Below, piece after piece: positions 62,255 through 64,000 of a stretch of DNA of 64,000 bases. The position numbers and the translations under genes are program-made. The stretch comes from Cyathus striatus (lineage: Eukaryota > Basidiomycota > Agaricomycetes > Agaricales > Nidulariaceae): the NCBI GenBank assembly GCA_025738555.1, contig JAOVFP010000011.1, positions 3,038,001-3,102,000 of the forward strand, read 5' to 3'. Below the pieces are notes generated by a model that did no database searches, was not told the origin of the DNA, and worked only from the letters and a program-made list of their open reading frames with translations. The first letter of the stretch is position 1. Every line of letters starts with the position of its first letter.

Positions 62255-62580
62255 AAACCAACCCAACGGTAGATCCAACATTGTACAACGCGCTAGAGAG
62301 AAAAGACGGAGCAGAAACGGTGACGCAAGCTGCATTAAGCCTTGTCCTATTCTGTGGCTACGCTGTGCTTTCGTCCAATATATAGATTAGTTAAGAACCC
62401 GGAGATCGAGACGTATGCCCGAGCAAGCCCGCAAGGAGACCAGGGAAGGGAAGGGAGCACCAATGTGACCAGCCGCCCTTCAAAAGCGAAGCGCCCCGCC
62501 CCGCCCCGTCCGAAACCAGGAGGAAGGAACTCACCAATAGCCCAAACACACAAATGAACAGCCCCTCCATGCCTCTCCCC
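62255..62580. other. No gene recognised
   Basis: A short GC-rich stretch with overlapping open frames of ~70 codons and no domain. Confidence 0.35.
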
Positions 62581-62589
62581 CAGCGAGAT

Positions 62590-63400
62590 TCATTCCTAGC
62601 TCCTTGAACAGGTCACCCTGCTTCGTGTTATTTTTCTGTATCTGAGGCTGTCACTCGGTCAAAGCAGGCAATGAAGCGCCGTGAGTCGTGGTCGGACTGT
62701 AGAGCAGGGCATCCAACATATATCGTAACAAAAAGATAGCAAGTTAATATATCAAATTAGAGAGCAGAGACAGATGGAGATTACACGCAGCCAGCATCTT
62801 ATCCTGGCCCACTCATGCTCTCAGTGCCATTTGAAGACCAGGAACAGGCGCCCGCATTATCGCTCTGGCCGGTGGTAGCTGGGCTTCTGGTGGTTAGAGA
62901 CATGTAAGGAATGCAAAGTGACAGGGGAGAGGGTCGAACTGCCACGAGAAAATGAGACAATGACCGAAAGACGTGAAGGATTAGGTGATGCGCCATTCGC
63001 ATGACCTGTTGCATCTCCGGTTTGTATTGGGTTAACTTGGACGAAAACAGTGCGTAGCATTGCGTCTTTACTACTCCCACTTCGTCAGTACATCACAGAA
63101 ACGAAATGAAAGAAGGCCGACCTGAAGAAACGTAGTAGCGTTGTTACAGAACAACGCCGCACCCATCTCGCCACCCCTTCTAGTTATCCTCCTCCATCCA
63201 GACCCTCTCCCTGAGCACGTCAGTTTACAACTTCACCATCCCCTCCAGCTTGTCGACTTCGAAAGCTACGTACTTAACTCTTTTGATCGAGCCTCTCCAA
63301 GTCTTTCACGCCCTTGCGCTGCGTGCGCAGATGTCGATACGCGACGTGCCGAGGGAGGCAGAGCGGACTGGCAGTCAATCTCCTATTGGTCCTCTCGCTA
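62590..63400 (-). pseudogene. Third decayed TPR/DnaJ copy (minus strand)
   Basis: Near 62600-62655 the minus strand reads QPQIQKNNTKQGDLFKELG, matching QPQTPEDKAKQADLIKEQG. At 63130-63310 it reads DLERLDQKS...VRRCSVTTLLR, matching DVERLKEEG...LLSNRATTLLK. Between them the sequence is diverged. Several stops are present. Confidence 0.6.
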
Positions 63401-63469
63401 GTCTTGTGGTCATTCTACATTATCATTGATAGCACACATATAGAATAAATTGAAGACCCCGACGCCCGC

Positions 63470-63660
63470 ATGCCAATTAGACTTTAATGAAGAAACTTGA
63501 CATGTCTGCTATTAATGTCCTCTATCGGCGTGTGATTTAGGCCTGGCTGTAAGTATAAAATGACAGCGTGGCAACATTGACACGGTTCTTCCCCCATCAC
63601 TCTGTGAACTTCAAGATTCTACGCTCATACCAACTACTCAACTATAAGCTATTTGTACTC
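63470..63660 (+). promoter_or_regulatory. Promoter of NLR copy C
   Basis: TATA box AAGTATAAAATGACAGC (~63551-63567) lies ~100 bp before the ATG, followed by CTTCCCCCATCACTCTG and CTCATACCAACTACTCAAC. The whole 190 bp is shared with copy B. Confidence 0.65.
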
Positions 63661-64000
63661 ATGGCTACCTTATCCACTTCAGGTGCTGAAATGCTCAAAA
63701 ATGTACATAATTCAACCTTTCACAATCCAAATATCACTGCTGCTGGTCGAGATGTTACCATTATAAATGACGGAAGTGCAAATGAAATTCAACAAAAGCT
63801 TGGTTTACTAAAACCAATATCTCGTGATCATTATTATGTTCCTCCTTGCATGGAAGGAACAAGAAAGAGCTTGTTTGACAATATTGATAAGTGGCTTCTG
63901 GACTTTGGTATGTGTGGTTTGTAATGCTTCACAATACTATCTAAATCTATGCTCAATATCAGATGAGCTGACACCAAATATAATGTGGATTACTGGGTAT
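63661..64000 (+). CDS. NACHT NLR, copy C, 5' part (cut by window end)
   Basis: Exon 1 63661-63907 starts MATLSTSGAEMLKNV and contains FHNPNITAAGRDVTIIND and VPPCMEGTRKSLF. A 55-nt intron (63908-63962, GTATGT...CAG) follows. Exon 2 starts DELTPNIMWITGY, the start of the Walker A loop, at the window end. The two positions mutated to stops in copy B are Arg (CGA) and Trp (TGG) here, so this copy appears intact as far as seen. The promoter and splice sites match copy B. By family it is expected to be a cytosolic STAND receptor with C-terminal WD40 repeats, which lie outside this window. Confidence 0.85.

Overview
The window looks like genomic DNA of a filamentous basidiomycete (Agaricomycetes). 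The evidence is three members of one NACHT/WD40 NLR family, a decayed two-gene module of the CxC5/KDZ-associated type, 50-60 nt GT-AG introns, hAT- and MULE-type non-autonomous elements, and a TPR/DnaJ co-chaperone gene. No bacterial, organellar or viral genes were seen. The left 36.7 kb is AT-rich and consists of NLR genes and nested transposable elements. The right 27 kb is more balanced in composition, with one multi-exon gene, several decayed copies of it, and further elements.

Layout. 1-3860 (+) is a decayed NLR (copy A) carrying a solo LTR. 4044-15045 is bounded by two matching but asymmetric transposon ends and holds an exon-intron tandem repeat (4720-5086), a giant fold-back element (FB1, 5313-7643), minisatellites, and two neighbouring decayed genes (10899-13007 and 13187-14595). 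15046-15776 is a palindromic MITE. 16818-21905 is a second fold-back element (FB2). 22991-24030 is an element with an 8-bp target-site duplication, and 24544-28110 is a long-TIR element with a nested 0.7-kb element. 29134-36656 (-) is NLR copy B, split by a third fold-back element (FB3, 29694-33188). 36.8-41 kb holds a decayed DnaJ copy and an inverted-repeat element. 41236-42716 is a hAT-like element. 42971-49349 is a hAT relic that received two TA-flanked palindromic elements, followed by a MULE-like element at 49358-50693. 50937-53541 (-) is the TPR/DnaJ gene. 54.3-63.4 kb holds further scattered DnaJ-gene debris and a second hAT relic. 63661-64000 (+) is the start of NLR copy C, cut by the window edge.

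The most unusual objects are the three fold-back elements: 2.3-5.1 kb palindromes with 7-bp target duplications, arms of ~80-105 bp units rich in TGATCA, and cores built from very many copies of TGTCAC/GTGACA. One sits inside a WD40 repeat of an NLR, and none encodes a protein I can recognise. The three NLR copies share splice sites, and B and C share a promoter of about 190 bp. A and B are damaged. C looks intact as far as the window shows.

All coordinates and alignments were made by eye. Functional names rest on family knowledge, and no database search was run.
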